From: Lethocerus indicus
Lineage: Eukaryota > Arthropoda > Insecta > Hemiptera > Belostomatidae
Reading direction: 5' to 3'
Assembly (NCBI GenBank): GCA_019843655.1
Contig: JACDQD010000003.1
Span: 28,136,224 to 28,200,223 of the forward strand
DNA: 64,000 nucleotides
In this document: positions 48,238-61,488 of the stretch, one piece after another
Position numbering within the stretch: the stretch's first letter is position 1
Layout: the number at the start of each line of letters is the position of its first letter
Program-made: the position numbers and the translations under genes
The notes under the pieces: generated by a model
Database searches by the model: none
Seen by the model: only the letters and a program-made list of their open reading frames with translations
What the model was told of the DNA's origin: nothing

Positions 48238-48663
48238 TTCTATTGATTTGTGTGAAAGGGGTCGTAAATACATGGTAGCTTTGTGAATACGGTTTCTTAT
48301 TGATTGTAGTCCCACCTCATTTTATGGAATACATTAAATGTTTCTCCCAAAACCTTGACATCCACATTGGGAATTGAAGTTTTACAAAATGAGTGAAACG
48401 GAACAGAATTCTATAAAAAATAACATATGTTATTAATCGGAAGTAAAGGAAAATTTGATACAATACGCACAGTAACTCGTTGATTCCGTCAGGTCAAAAT
48501 TGTCAAATATGTATTGCTTTCACGTTGTAGTGCAGAATAAAATAAAATTATGGATACGAATAACTATCTAATGATATCGGGAAAGGTATTATTTATTGAG
48601 AGCGGTCAAGGCCAACGGATTTCATTATATACAACTGAATAGTACTCGTTAAATGAAAAGCTC

Positions 48664-48692
48664 ACCGCATTGCGGCGGCGTTTCAATGCGGT
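48664..48692. repeat. 9-bp GC-rich hairpin
   Basis: Arms accgcattg and caatgcggt pair perfectly around an 11-base GC-rich loop. Confidence 0.75.
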
Positions 48693-49057
48693 CGTTAACA
48701 ATAACAAGAAATTTATTTGATAGCCTAATACGAATAACGAGGATCTATTCCGGGGGTGGAGTATTTATTTTTTATTCTACCGCATTTACATAAGAAGGGA
48801 AAATGGCGTTACTCGTTGCAGTGTATAGAGATGGCCTGTTTCGCCTCGGAGATTAACAAAGCGATGACAAGGACATGTTAATATAGGAAGGAGGCCGCCG
48901 TCCCAACATTTCCTGTAAGTCGACCCCTTCATACTGCTGCGGCCACCGAGTGACACGACGGCGTTTAGCATAGACGGCCGTATCGTAAAAGTGTGGGGGA
49001 AAGAAGCGAAATGTGCTTGCGTCAAACTGGAGTTTCGACCGCCGCCCCACCGTCCTA

Positions 49058-49077
49058 AGTGCACTTTAGTGTGCACT
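49058..49077. repeat. 7-bp hairpin
   Basis: Arms agtgcac and gtgcact flank the loop tttagt. Confidence 0.7.
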
Positions 49078-51342
49078 CAGCGTAAAATGCAAAGAAGAGG
49101 TTAGTCGGAGTGAAATGGCGGGGGGGGGATAAAATTAGAAAAAATCCAGTAATCTTCTCGCCGTTTGAGGCCCCATTCAGTCTCTACAGTACCCAGATAC
49201 GTCCATAGAATAAGTACCATAAATAATGCCTATTAATAATAAATGTATGTGTTCCTTAAGGGATTAGTTGACGATGTAAAATATTGCTCACAAGAATACC
49301 TTTTCTTAGCTACACCATTATACTGAAATATAAATTTATTTTATGTTTTGATGTCCCGGGTCTCTTTGTTAGCCTTATTAGTTTCATAACGTTATACGTT
49401 TGGGAACTACAGCGTCAAACCATTATAAAATACCTGTTTTTCATCACATGTTACAATTTGTTCCGGCACCAAAATTAGAAACAAATATCCAATTTGCATC
49501 CCCGCGACGGGCATGATTTTCGTCCAATGGCAAATATCCATTAAAACAAATACCGATACGATTTTCTATTTTGTAATTTTCAAGATAATAAAAACGCGGT
49601 TTTCATACAATCGTTGACTGCCATTTAAAAATTCCCATTTCGCCTGACAGAGATCGTACATCTACGGTGGATACTTCGTACCATGCACGAAATTTCGCAT
49701 CGAGTAATATATATCTCTTCTTATCTGTCTGTCACCGTCAATTACACTAAGTGATTGATGAATAATTGCTGTATATGGTCTTCTGTCTTTGTTATCTTAT
49801 TGTGTTGGCCGATATTCTATGCGCCTTGATTCAATACTGCCTTTCCCTAGCCAGGTTATTATCTCTTCGGAATTCAACAGGCAGTTAAAGCACAAACGAT
49901 ATGTCTGAGTAATAATATGGCTAACCACAATATATTAACGTGTTATTTATTAGATGCAATCTCCCCCGGTAAACAGTACTGATGACTCACGCTGGAATAA
50001 ATTGTTTATTTTTGTCTATTGATTTTTCTTTACATTTTTTGTACACATCTACCAACATCACGTTATTACTAATCGATCATTACAAATGTTGACTTATTTA
50101 ATAGTTTATTAATAGAGCTTTAGTAATATGTCTGAACTAAAGGATCTACCGGTATTCTTATGTATTATTATTAAACTTATATGTATGCTTCTAGTATGTT
50201 ATCTTCAACAAGGTTTTCAGACGGATTTCAGACCAACTATCCTACCTCATAAAAAGATTTTACTGTGCTACGATGTCAGCGGAATGAAACATCAGAGGAA
50301 GGGAGCAGCGAAGGAATATGAAGTTAATAAAATTTATGCCTCGAAATCAGGACGCGTAACTGATGTTTTTATTAGCTATAAGCTGAAAATATTCATTTCA
50401 ATTTTTACTAATGTAATTTCTTATTATTGAAACTAAACGAGGAATTCATTACACCCTTTAATGCTCTTTTTCTTAGGGTTTAACGAGTTACGGCAACGTG
50501 CCGCATTAAGCTCGATAATTTGCTGCATTCTTAAATTTTAAATAATTCCAGTTTTTAATTTCGAGCGAGTTGATGGGCAAACGTTTTTATCGAGATGGAG
50601 ATAAGGACAAAATGAGTACATTTCCTCCCACCTGTCCTCCGAGGAAGGAGGCAGCTCCTTGTAATGAGACCAACGTAGAGATCATTTTACGTCAGCCATT
50701 ATTAAATGGACCGTTATAAAAAAATTGGGAGGATTTAAAATATGGCCTGATTCTCTTACTTAAGTAATTCAAGTATCACAATTCCGTTTAATATCGAATA
50801 TCATTTTAAGTTTAGTCGATGTTTTGTTGATTCATCAAAAGTTTTAATAGGAAAGTTACTCATTATTATAAAATATATGTACGCTCTAAGCTACTGAGAA
50901 ATAAATTGGTAGATTAGTGATGTTCCGAGAAGTTATAAACTGAAATGACGTTGCCTTATATTTGTTATCTAGCAGGTGTTTAAAGTACATCAGTTTTGAC
51001 GTTAAAGCTGTTGAGAAAAGTGATTTAAACGGTTTTCCGAGTCGGCCATTTATTTCCCGGAAGCGTCGGTGTCAAGAGGCTCCGGTACTCAAATTCTGTT
51101 TTGCTTTCATGCATAAAAAGGGAGAGGGATGAAGGAGGGAGTGGAGTTGAAGAGTGATTTACTAGGGTGGGGATGGGGAGACTTTCGACACTTTCACAGA
51201 GTGAAATATTTAAGCAAATCCTGAGGCCGTGGCGCATATTTTGGCTAGTGACTCCCGCCGGTCTCGCTTACCGAGAGTTGGCGGTATACTCGTCGTTCTG
51301 TAAATGAACTCTGGCTATCTCTCTCGCGCTCATCTCTGGCAG

Positions 51343-51381
51343 GATCTCTTCCTCACTGTCTCCGGCCGGCTATTGAACGAG
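51343..51381 (+). CDS. Candidate 39-base microexon, product unknown
   Basis: I do not recognise the product. A very pyrimidine-rich 3' splice site (tctcgcgctcatctctggcag) ends at 51342, and CGAG|GTATGG starts a possible intron at 51382. The 39 bases between are exactly 13 codons in phase 0, reading DLFLTVSGRLLNE, and ten of the 13 end in G or C. One of the other two frames stops inside; the remaining one is open but lacks the bias. A three-divisible microexon could be skipped without frame change. The short length limits certainty. Confidence 0.25.
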
Positions 51382-52135
51382 GTATGGGGCCCGCGCCCAG
51401 ATAGAGCACACGGTTTGCATTCCACTCGTCATTAATTAGACGATATGTCGGTTATTAACCGACAAAAGGACCTCGCGCTATACAAACCGGTGGTACGTTA
51501 TTTTCTGTACGCCAGTTGTAACAACGACCGCGCTTGTATTGGGGGTAATTAAATTAAATCTAGCTTAGGTCCTGAACGAGAAAATGTACGCATCCTTTTC
51601 ACCGTAATGAAGGATGATGTTCACAGGATCGGCCCATAAAACTGTAATATGCCCACCCCCCACATTAATTATTACGATATACATACTACGATATTACGAC
51701 ATATATTAATACTATTATATAAGCTAGTGTCTAACTGTAGTCTCACATGTATCATATGCTGTTTTAGAGTGTAAATGATAATATTTGTTTACCCGCCTGA
51801 CACTTTTTATAATTCCAATTAACGTTCTCGCAAAACGTTACAATATTTGATACGAAGTACAAGAAAAGTAAGTGATAAAAATCCTTCCTAAAGGTTCGTT
51901 GTTCGTGTGCAAATATAAAAGTGCGGTACCGATAGCCCTCGAGGGGTCTATAACCCGTTAAAGAAGCAGTTGAGAAAAATGCCACCGGAGCTCCATTGGA
52001 GGCTAGATACTTACACTGTGCATTTCACCGAGGGGATATGAAATACCAAACTCAATTTCTCTATTCCTCTCTACTTCTGCAGAAATATAGTATTTCTGAT
52101 AAAACAGTATTAAATATGTAATATTTATAAATAGA
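51382..52135. other. Noncoding AT-rich stretch
   Basis: I see no gene. The string tacgata recurs imperfectly three times at about 51672-51705, a local repeat. A small hairpin (cagaaata/tatttctg) lies at 52080-52098. Confidence 0.5.
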
Positions 52136-52222
52136 AATATTGTGTTGATTCCATCAACTCAAACAATATTATTATATCCTGTTGTTGTGTTATATTATAT
52201 TGTGTTGTTTCGTCAAAAGGCG
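52136..52222. repeat. 60-bp-period partial direct duplication
   Basis: The segment atattgtgttgattccatcaa near 52138 recurs 60 bases later as atattgtgttgtttcgtcaa. The intervening DNA is AT-rich. Confidence 0.6.
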
Positions 52223-55200
52223 AATAGTCCCTAAAATTTACCTACGGAGAGTCAAATCCAGTATTCAGTTCCGTATTCAGTTTCCCCAGTGACAATTATA
52301 ACGTTTTAATGGACTAGTTTTAATAAGCTAGTTTAGGTATAAACTCATATCTTAGGATGGTCTGATTTAGCACTTATTTTGATCCGGAGTCAAGGCTACT
52401 TCCTTTAATGAGTTTAACTTTGGCTTTCTGCCACAGAAGGCACCCTCCATATTAATTAGCTGTTGGCGAATTAGAAGTTTATAACAAAGTGTTGGTTTTG
52501 ACAATTTACTTACTAAGTCTAGGGTGCAAAGGACAGGTCTAAGTCGGGTCTTAGAAAGAGCAATGTTCCGACAAATTTAATAGAGCCATAACCGTGAAAC
52601 GAGTTTAGTTTAGGGAGCTTGGCTCAAGTGCTATGACCTCCTCCGGGCACTTGAGAGAGGCTGTAAAGTTGGATTAAGATTATTTTTATTATCGCCTAAA
52701 AAAAAGAAATTTCATACGTTACGACCCAGCCATTCCCCAAAATTGTAAACGAGTGTTGGAAGTGTGGTTTATAAAAGGACAAGATGCAATGTTGGAGCAT
52801 GAACCGGCTTAACATTAAAAGTAATATAATACTGTCATACTACTGCTATATTATTTAGAGTACTGGAAGATCATATAATTATGAATACCTGTATTTAGAC
52901 AGTTTGGAATACCGTGACTCTTGTTATCTCCTATGTCGTCTTGCTGGTTAGTACTTTGGGTAGACCACTTTTAGTTGTCTACAGTTTTCAGTAGCTTTAC
53001 TGCAGTATTTTATTGTATCACTCAGGCGTTTTTATTGCACTCACGCTGCATTTTTACTGAAACCACGGGAAGCTACTGAAGCGATCTCTCGCCACGGTCG
53101 AGACTGGTCTAATAAAAGACCAAACAAGCGAGAGGAGAAGAAATTTCACAACTATAAACTGCCATTCGGTTCATAAATGGATAATATATTTCTCAGATCA
53201 GTCAACCAACTTCATGTTCATTTCAAATAATTTTAAAGGCAGGTCTGCAACCTGCCTTGAATGGAATGGTACAATTAATGGTCCCTAATTAAGGATCATT
53301 ACTTGTATGGTTTGGTAATTTATATATCTGAAATTTGTTGTATTTAATTGCTTAATTCGGATGCATTGTGCATGATTTTACAAACTGTTTCCTCCGAAAT
53401 AAATAACTTGTTATTTTGAAATCGGAGCATTATGAATTGTGGGACGGGGGTTATAAACATCACAAATCAAACGAAACGTCACAAACTCCCAGATTTAGAT
53501 AATACCGATTTGCCGATTCGCAGCGGCTACATATTTCATAACGAATCCAATCCAATTGGACACCGTCTTTGTAACTCCGTATAAATAGTACTTACGCGAG
53601 CGATTCCAACTTCATCACAACAGATATGAGCTGAAACAGACTTAAGTATAGTTGCTAAAGGGAGGAAATGAGACTTGGAATTGTGTTATCAAATAACACT
53701 TCTTAACGAGCTTTGTACTGCCGAAGCCGTAAAATCTTGGGAGTGAGTAAAAGTTTGAAACTTTCATTTGGCTCGATTAAGATTCTTGGTATAATATTTC
53801 TCACTACGAAACCATTTGCCAAATGGAGTTTACTGAATGGGCCGACGTGTGTGTATTTATTATTATGTTAATTGTTTTAATCTGCAGCGATAGCGCTGAG
53901 AAGTATGAATCTCATTCACTACTTATAAAAGCACAAGGGGAGTAGCTATTCAGGTTTTAGTATATATATTTTTAGTAGGGAAAATACTTGAGTCCTTTAC
54001 GAAAACTGGAGAAATATAGTTTTGAATATGTACAAAATGAACAAATTAACGTAACTTGTGTCATATTGGTTTATATGAAATTCCAAATGTCAACCCAATC
54101 TGAATCTTTTGGCATACGTAAACAAATACTCAAAATATTGTCACGATTATGACACGATTATACCTTACAGTATGGATGCAATATTCGTTTAGTTAGTTCC
54201 AGTGGACGAGCTTTGGTCCCGAATAGGTATTCTTGCTCTGTGGCTCCTTTTGAAGACACACATGTGGCCCAAGGCGGAGGATGAGGGTGGTTTATTTGGG
54301 GGAATTGTCGGGGCACGTGTAAATTTACATTGTGTTTAACCGGGGCCGCAGTTATTTGTGTGCTCCCGTGTCAAGGGCCCATTAATCTGGGCAACGGCCG
54401 ATGCTCGCCACATTGCTTTGTTTTAAAACCGGCCCCAGTTTATTTCTTAATTCCAGAAAAGAACAGAACCGGATCAGCGGCCTCTAAAGCAAGGCTTATT
54501 CCAAACTCCAGTCCTTTACTTCTGTATAAAAGTTCGCCCCGAGTCTCTCTCCTTTATGCTTTCATCGATAATCGCAGCTTGAACAAACCAAATTCGAGGG
54601 GTCAGGGGATGTCAAAGATGGAATCGGCGTTTAAGATTCAAAAATAATATTTGATACAACACCGTAATTTGATATAACAGGTTTCCAAGGGTCAGGTTAT
54701 GAATTAAACTGCGGTTTAAATTTCAATATGCAATATACCAAACCACTCGGTTATCAGAGGTGAATGATTTTTGAATATTCGATTTCAGAGATATATCTCT
54801 TATATAGATAAAAATTGCATGTAGAATTACACAATATTGTGGCAGCTTATTCCGTAGATAATTAATTACTGACAAACTTTTTTAATCGATGACAAATATT
54901 CCAATATATTGCAATATTTTTCTAGAAATGTTCTTGAACCTATGATCGTGTATGCTTAAATTGTTATGCCGCTGGCTCATAATATGTTTTGAAACTCTCC
55001 ATTGAAATTTGAACGAAAAATTCAGGACGTCGTCCTTAATAGCAGATTAATTGGGCCAAGTGAGCGGTTGAAGCGAAGCGATCTTGCCGTCGGCACAGTA
55101 TCATAACATAAATGGAACCAATTTACTGGACAGACCCGGTCCAACAATCTCAATCAGAAATATGTCTTTGATTCTTTATGAACTCATGTTATATCGGCCC

Positions 55201-57333
55201 CGACCCGCATACATTTGTGAAGTATTTTTATTGCGCTATATAGAAACGAATATTGCAGCTAGAGCAACAATATTTTCGTGTCGTCGTAAAGGAACTTTAA
55301 ATGGAAACAACGAAGTGGAATTTCAACCCTGCCCCGTACCTTTGTTAGCTCCGATCGTAAAAACCAATCTAAAGCGCACTAAATACTGCAATACTACTTG
55401 GATTTTAATTTCCTATCGGGAATTCCGGATCTATAAATTCAAAAGAACTTCAGATAACGATTTTCGGCTTTGACCCGGTTGATTTACCGATCTGATAGAG
55501 CCGGCACATTTCCGAACTGTTTACCTCCGACCTCCGGTCCCCCGGTGCCCGTTAAAACCTAGATTCCGCAGATTCTAAAACGAAAGACCTAATTTGCATA
55601 TGTAAATTTCCAGCATAATATTATTGTTTTGCCCCCGACGGAATGAGACCCATTTTGTTCGGACGTCATACTTATCGTGGCCTTCCTGTTTTCGCTATAC
55701 CATTCCTGTAAAATTTCCGGTTCTGGTCATCCTCCGTTCATTGACATTTAAGTAGCTACAACATGCTCGTCGGAATATGCTACAGCATTTGATAAACTAT
55801 TATAGGAACATAAATTAAATGCCCGCATTGTTAATATCCGAACCCTCGTGAGTTGCTAAACATGCATTTCAAACAACGTATTAAACCTATTCACACAAAA
55901 ATTAAAAAGATTCAATATGGAGTAAATTTTAATATTTCACTTAGAATAATTTTTCTCTATAACCACAAAAACCAGTCCAATATGATAATATAATGCGAAG
56001 CATCGATTTGTCTGTTGCCCAGTATTTGGCAGCGCTTACTTGTTTTTTCTTTTAACAGCAGAAAGTTATATTGACTATTGCGGTTTGAAAGGTGAGAAAA
56101 ATACCGTAATCATGCATGCTCCCATTTTACTTCGGATATTTACAAGGAATTTATAGCCCCATTTAATATCCCGGCATGGAAAATATATTTCACGAAAATA
56201 CGGCCTGGTCTGGGAAACAACGGTACTTTATGGGCCGATTTTATCGAAGGTTCTGGGAAAAAGTGCAAAAAGGCAATGTTTTAATCCTCGGGCCGGGAGC
56301 AGTAGGACGAAGTCAGGGGCGATAAGCCTGTAAAAACCGAGATATAATGAAAATCCAGCGACAGTTGACAATATAAACAGCGGGCGAACGCTCAAAAATT
56401 CCCGTTGGGTGAAACTCGAAACGCGCCCCGAAAATTGGTTTCGGAACGGTAACAGAAAGAGGACTACTGACTCCGCAGTTGTGTTTATTAAATGGGTATA
56501 ACTATAATACATTTGAAAAAAGCGAACATAACTGTTAATACAAAGAGCGTCGCAAATCCGCACTGGGGAATTGTCCGGCATTAGCCTACTGGGTCGGTAC
56601 TAAAACGTTTAACGGTGAAAATCGGACGAAATAAATAATTCTGGACAGGTTCTTTTTTAGTTCATTCTACATTAATGTTTGAACGAATTTATTTCCCCCT
56701 CATCGTGGGTTCAATCTTGACGTTAGTTTCTCCCAGCGAATCTTCATTAGGTGACTCTTCCTAATTTCCCCTATCCCTATCCCAATAACTAATACAGACT
56801 GCGGGATGCCGAACTAACGGATGATTTTGAAATTTGAAAGTGGTACCCAACGGGAGGCCCGGTGGACATATTTCGCATCCACAGACAAGAATATCTCTAC
56901 GGAGAGATAACAACATTATCATATTCAGCAGTATGAAGCCGACTCTATACTGAATACGATACGGGGCATCCTCTCCGGGAGCCAATTTCAGCAACAAAAC
57001 TAGTTCCTGAATTATATATACATTATCTATTGTATAATTTTAAATCGATCCTATATACTAGATTTAGGTTTATAAAAATCTATTTGTAATTTATTTAAAT
57101 ATTCCTCCGGCCAGATTTTTGAGTAGGAAAAATGTAGGTTAATGGAAACTCAGTGAAATATCGCATGTTTTGAAAATGGAATGTCATGGGCTATGAAATA
57201 GGCGTTTTAAAATTATTTACTCAGTACGTGTGTTTATATTTCATTGTGTGTTTCAATCTGTGAACTCCTGAAACTTGTTGCAATTAAATAATGATTCAGT
57301 TGTTTTGTTTCGTTGTCTTTAATTTGAGTGCAG
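52223..57333. other. Noncoding stretch
   Basis: I see no supported gene. A 9-bp hairpin lies at 53236-53258. The longest frames (105 codons at 54330, 129 at 55084, 117 minus at 56228) have no domain, no splice pairing and no third-position bias. Confidence 0.5.
53236..53258. repeat. 9-bp hairpin
   Basis: Arms aaggcaggt and acctgcctt pair perfectly around the loop ctgca. Confidence 0.8.
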
Positions 57334-57442
57334 TTTTATGCTAGTATATATGGCTATAGACAGGGAAATTCGTTTATCGTTAATTGAGTCGGAGTTCAGG
57401 GTAGAGAGTTTTGAGCATAAGGAACTATTTATTGGACTGTGA
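57334..57442 (+). CDS. Candidate terminal exon, product unknown
   Basis: I do not recognise the product. A pyrimidine-rich 3' splice site (tctttaatttgagtgcag) ends at 57333. The frame entering with one base runs F then MLVYMAIDREIRLSLIESE and on through about 15 more residues to a TGA at 57440-57442. The other two frames stop early. First codon positions are purine-rich, as in many coding sequences. A consensus donor (TGTAG|GTGAGT) lies at 57490, but no frame is open from the acceptor to it. Confidence 0.17.
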
Positions 57443-60400
57443 GGAGCCTGGGAGAAGGTTGTCGGATTACTGCCAACCGCCGACTGTAGGTGAGTGGGAA
57501 ACGCCTTCGGGGGCACCTTTGATGCCTCACCAGTGCATCAGTATATCGGAGATTCACTAGAGCGCGATAACATTAATGATTTAACTAAATACGGAACGGA
57601 TACAATTATTGTAATACATTGAATAAATAGTGTGCAGGGGCCCATAAATGAGATTGCTTAGATTCGCATATTTATTTTATCCAGTTAATTTTATCGGATC
57701 GTTTATTTAATAACCCCCCCCCTTATATAACCGTTATTTACTTTTGAGTAAGTATAATCTGTAGGTATAGCAATTTTACAATCATGTATAAAAAATTATA
57801 ACTAAAAATTAACAAGATAAAAGGTGTTATGATATGATAAAGCTTAGGAACGTTGTCGATAAAATTATTATTGTACCTTATTACGCCTTTATTTTTTTTA
57901 TTGTATATTGTTTTCGTATTTGATCGAAGTGTTATAAAATTATTTGAAAAAATATTGTAATTAAGCTCAAAGTTGATGCCTATCAACGTGCGAGCTGCCG
58001 ATGCTTCATTATTGTTGAATCTTTATATGAACAATAACGGTGCGAAGGACAAGCGTAACGCGTTGCCGGCGACACTGGGGCAAATTGCGTTATTATAACC
58101 GGGTTAACCGATTAGTGCCCGACAACCCTCACGCAACAATCAATAACTCTTTTTGCAATGAACAGCGGCCGACGTGCATCAGTTTAATCTGACTATCTCA
58201 TTTGACATTTTACTCCGCTTTCAGTATCAATAAATGTTTATCAGGCCCTGTACCGATGAGGAACAAAAATACATTATGCCCCCTCCGCCAGCTTTCACTG
58301 TGCTTACAAATTTACTATTGCAATCAATGCCCTTATGGCCTCCAATTTGCTGTAATGAAGTTATGTTTATGTACTGTCTTCAATTAGAATTCTATTTAAT
58401 AGAAAAATAGGTTCGTACGATAATGTTTCTTATTAATTATCGGGTTCCGGCTGAATTATAGAATAGAGAAAATTTTCCAGATCCTGGCGTTATTGTACTA
58501 ATATGGTGTTCTTAAAATTCGTTCAATTTTTTATAAATATGAAGACGGCGACAGCTACATTGTGCTATTTAAATAGCGAAGAAAAAAATATAAAGACTTT
58601 CCGTAACAATGAAAAAGGTTTTCATAAGTATCTTATAAAAGTATAAGCGGGAGTGTGAAGGAAAACACTAAGTCCGTGGACTGTAAGACCGATGAAAATT
58701 CACTTTTCATAATATCAGATAAATGGTTAAGGCCAAAAGCAATAAATGTCTTCCCGACTTCCTTGGAGATTGGGCGCATTAAAATATTGCTCCTTTTCAT
58801 TAGAATTTCCATTTATCTTTGAGCACCTTCGGGGTTTTGTCACCCCCTTGCTTTCTTGACATTTTCGAAGGATAAAGAATCCTTAATGTCTCAATGAATA
58901 GCATCGCCGAACAATTGTATTTAATTGCCTGTTTATCTGTTCCATTACACTGACCTTTTCCGAAGCCAACTATTAAGCCATTTTATGGGGAGGACAATTA
59001 TCAATTTAATTCATCGTTTCCTTTATCTTACACCTAAAACCAGGTCGTGGATTCTTTATTTTATTCAAACAATTATTTGCAATATCATTTGTTATGATAA
59101 ACAGTTCATTTATACATAAATCTTACCTTTATAAATATGCCTATTGGTATGTTTCATTAAGGAACATAAGGCGTTATTAAGGAAATTAAATCAACTCGTC
59201 CAACAAGCGGCGTTTACGAATATTGCGGATCATGTTCGCGTTAGTGTCATAACTAACACTTCTTAGTATTTTTTCAGAATATTATTAAACCGAATTTATC
59301 TCCCTACAATACTTATTATACAGTGTAAACATTAGTACTGTTTTCAACGCGTGGAGTACCACTAGAGAGTAATTACCGCTCTGAAGTAATTGATAGCAAT
59401 GTTAATGAGGACAGTGCTTCGGTCAAATTATTACGTGCTACTAAAAAAATCAGATTACATTTTTAATTAAAGTAGTAGATTATTGACATCTCACTGGATA
59501 CTTTAAAACTCGTCATTAGAAACAAAGGAATGTTATTGCTGTTTATTAAAATGGTTTCAGGCCGGTGTGTGAATAGCAGTGGTTCAGGGGCCCGGAGGCA
59601 AACGGCAAATGAAAATCTGCACTGCAGGTAAATTTTAATCTTAATATTTTATTCCTAATTTAATTGCACGATTACTCGAGTTATATCCTTTTCTTCATAA
59701 TAAAGAATTTGTTTCAGTTTTACGTTGTGTAGCTAATAAAAACGGGATTTCGATCATCGTTCACGACCGAGACTTTTTACATTAAAAGGTTTTAATAGGG
59801 CCTATTGATTACTTTAAAAATCGTTCTCGTCCCCATTCCCATTACAACTGAGGCTACCTTAATAGGGAAATAAAAATGCGGCATTGAAAAACTTCTCCAG
59901 ACGGATAATAAACCACTTGAAGGCGGGGCTCATTCATTATACCAGACAATTTTAGAATTTACTGGAAACGAAAACGGAATTTCCCGTTTTTCCGAGGAAT
60001 CACCATTACAAACTCTTCTTACAAAGTTATCTTTTACTTTAATCCAGATTTTCAGACAATCAGATAAGAACTTAAATAATTAATCACCTATTAAACTGTA
60101 TCCGGACGGTATTAAACATCATATTAACATCAGACTAATTAATTGTATCAATTACCCATATTTCTTTGCCCATATTTTTAGGGTAATTGAAGTTATTAGA
60201 ACACACATCGGGTATTCAACAAGTGCGTATTGAAATTAAATTTGATTCAATATTGGTTTCAATGTCCATGTAAATTGCTTACTGAGAGTATAATATTTAA
60301 TTCCGTATTTCGATAATAAATTAAACCTTAAGAAGGAAACAAATAACTGGAATTTTTGAATCAATCCAGAATCGTCAGAAACAAAATGATATATTATTAC

Positions 60401-61380
60401 CAAAAATGAAGGAATAGCCACTGAGTGATTAATGAGTTATTCGTAGATTTTCCATCAGTGTCATGGTCCCTTTTGTGCCAGTCGAAAAAGAAGACGTGAA
60501 TTTTACAATGATTTATTACAGATAAATCCATTCTCTACATCTTACAATGGTTTAAACAAATGCAACCCCTTTATCCTCCTACTTTATTCAGAAGATATTT
60601 TAAGTATATCGCAAGGCAAGGCCTCCAAGGTCCCAACAATTTGAATACAAGTCAACTTACATAATGGTTTTTGGATTAATATATCAGCAGTGCCTCTTTC
60701 ATACATATATTTATTGCATAATATTAACTCCTTCCATATCTGTAGATATGTTCATTCTCATACAGCGTCCGTCGAAAGCGTGTTAAGGTATCTTTCCAAT
60801 AGCCTCCCTAAAAGCGTTTTTTCCATTACCGCTTTCACTCGAGGCCCAAATCAAATATACTTGGGCGCCGTTGGAGGCGGGCCCTTAAATCGTGTACAAG
60901 AGCCGAGAGCAATATCGAGGCCACTGCTGCTCCTCCAAAGACCCTTTTGAAACTTGAAAGGGGGCAACAACTTCTTAGAACTTGCGTAACCGGTGGCGCC
61001 TCGATAACTTCCCAACCTCTGTAAAGGGGAAAAACTTCAAACGTTTTGTTTAAAGCTCCAGAAATGTAAATGGGGCCGTCCACATTGCAACGGCCGATCG
61101 AGAATGCCTCTAATAACGAGAGGGTATAAACTGAGGACAGGCCCCGGTCACTGGAATTCAACCCCGGTCTAGAATGTTATGAGGGTACTTATACGCCTTA
61201 TCGTTATGAAGGAAATATGTTCAAGCGAGAGAGAATGCGAGTATCGGAAAACTATTCTATCAGGATGAACTCAAAGATTATGAATATAATATACTGGGTT
61301 TATTCCCAAATGCCTAGAAAAATGATAGTATAGCGGCGAACGAAGAGGATACCGACGACTAGTGAACAACACCTACTTAC
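57443..61380. other. Noncoding AT-rich stretch
   Basis: I see no gene. A run of about ten C lies at 57713. A GC-rich patch at 60840-61170 is open on both strands without a recognised domain. Confidence 0.55.
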
Positions 61381-61488
61381 CCACTTGAGGAATAATTCGG
61401 AAACTCGAACAGGATTAAGCAATAGATAAAGGAAATCCAAATCCAATAGCAATAGAAATCCAAAAAAGGAAAGAGTAGCCAGTAGCAT
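61381..61488 (-). CDS. Candidate first coding exon with signal-peptide-like start
   Basis: I do not recognise the product. On the minus strand the ATG at 61488 opens 36 codons that end at AAGTGG|GTAAGT, an ideal 5' splice site, at 61381. The peptide begins MLLATLSFFGFLLLLDLDF and is strongly hydrophobic for its first 24 residues, like a secretion signal or membrane anchor, followed by NPVRVSELFLKW. G lies at -3 of the ATG. Third positions are AT-rich, and T-rich DNA yields hydrophobic peptides by chance. Confidence 0.2.

Larger units (their letters stand above)
48238..51342. other. Noncoding stretch with two GC-rich hairpins
   Basis: I see no supported gene. Hairpins lie at 48664-48692 and 49058-49077. 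Minus-strand frames at 48786-49076 in two registers look protein-like but have no splice pair. A 3' splice-like gctctttttcttag near 50476 precedes short open segments only. Confidence 0.45.

Noticed and set aside
52827..52837. taatactgtca, the first 11 bases of miR-8/miR-200
   Set aside because: The following bases do not match the mature miRNA and no pairing arm exists upstream or downstream.
55084..55473. 129-codon plus-strand frame
   Set aside because: AT-rich third positions, no domain, no splice pairing.
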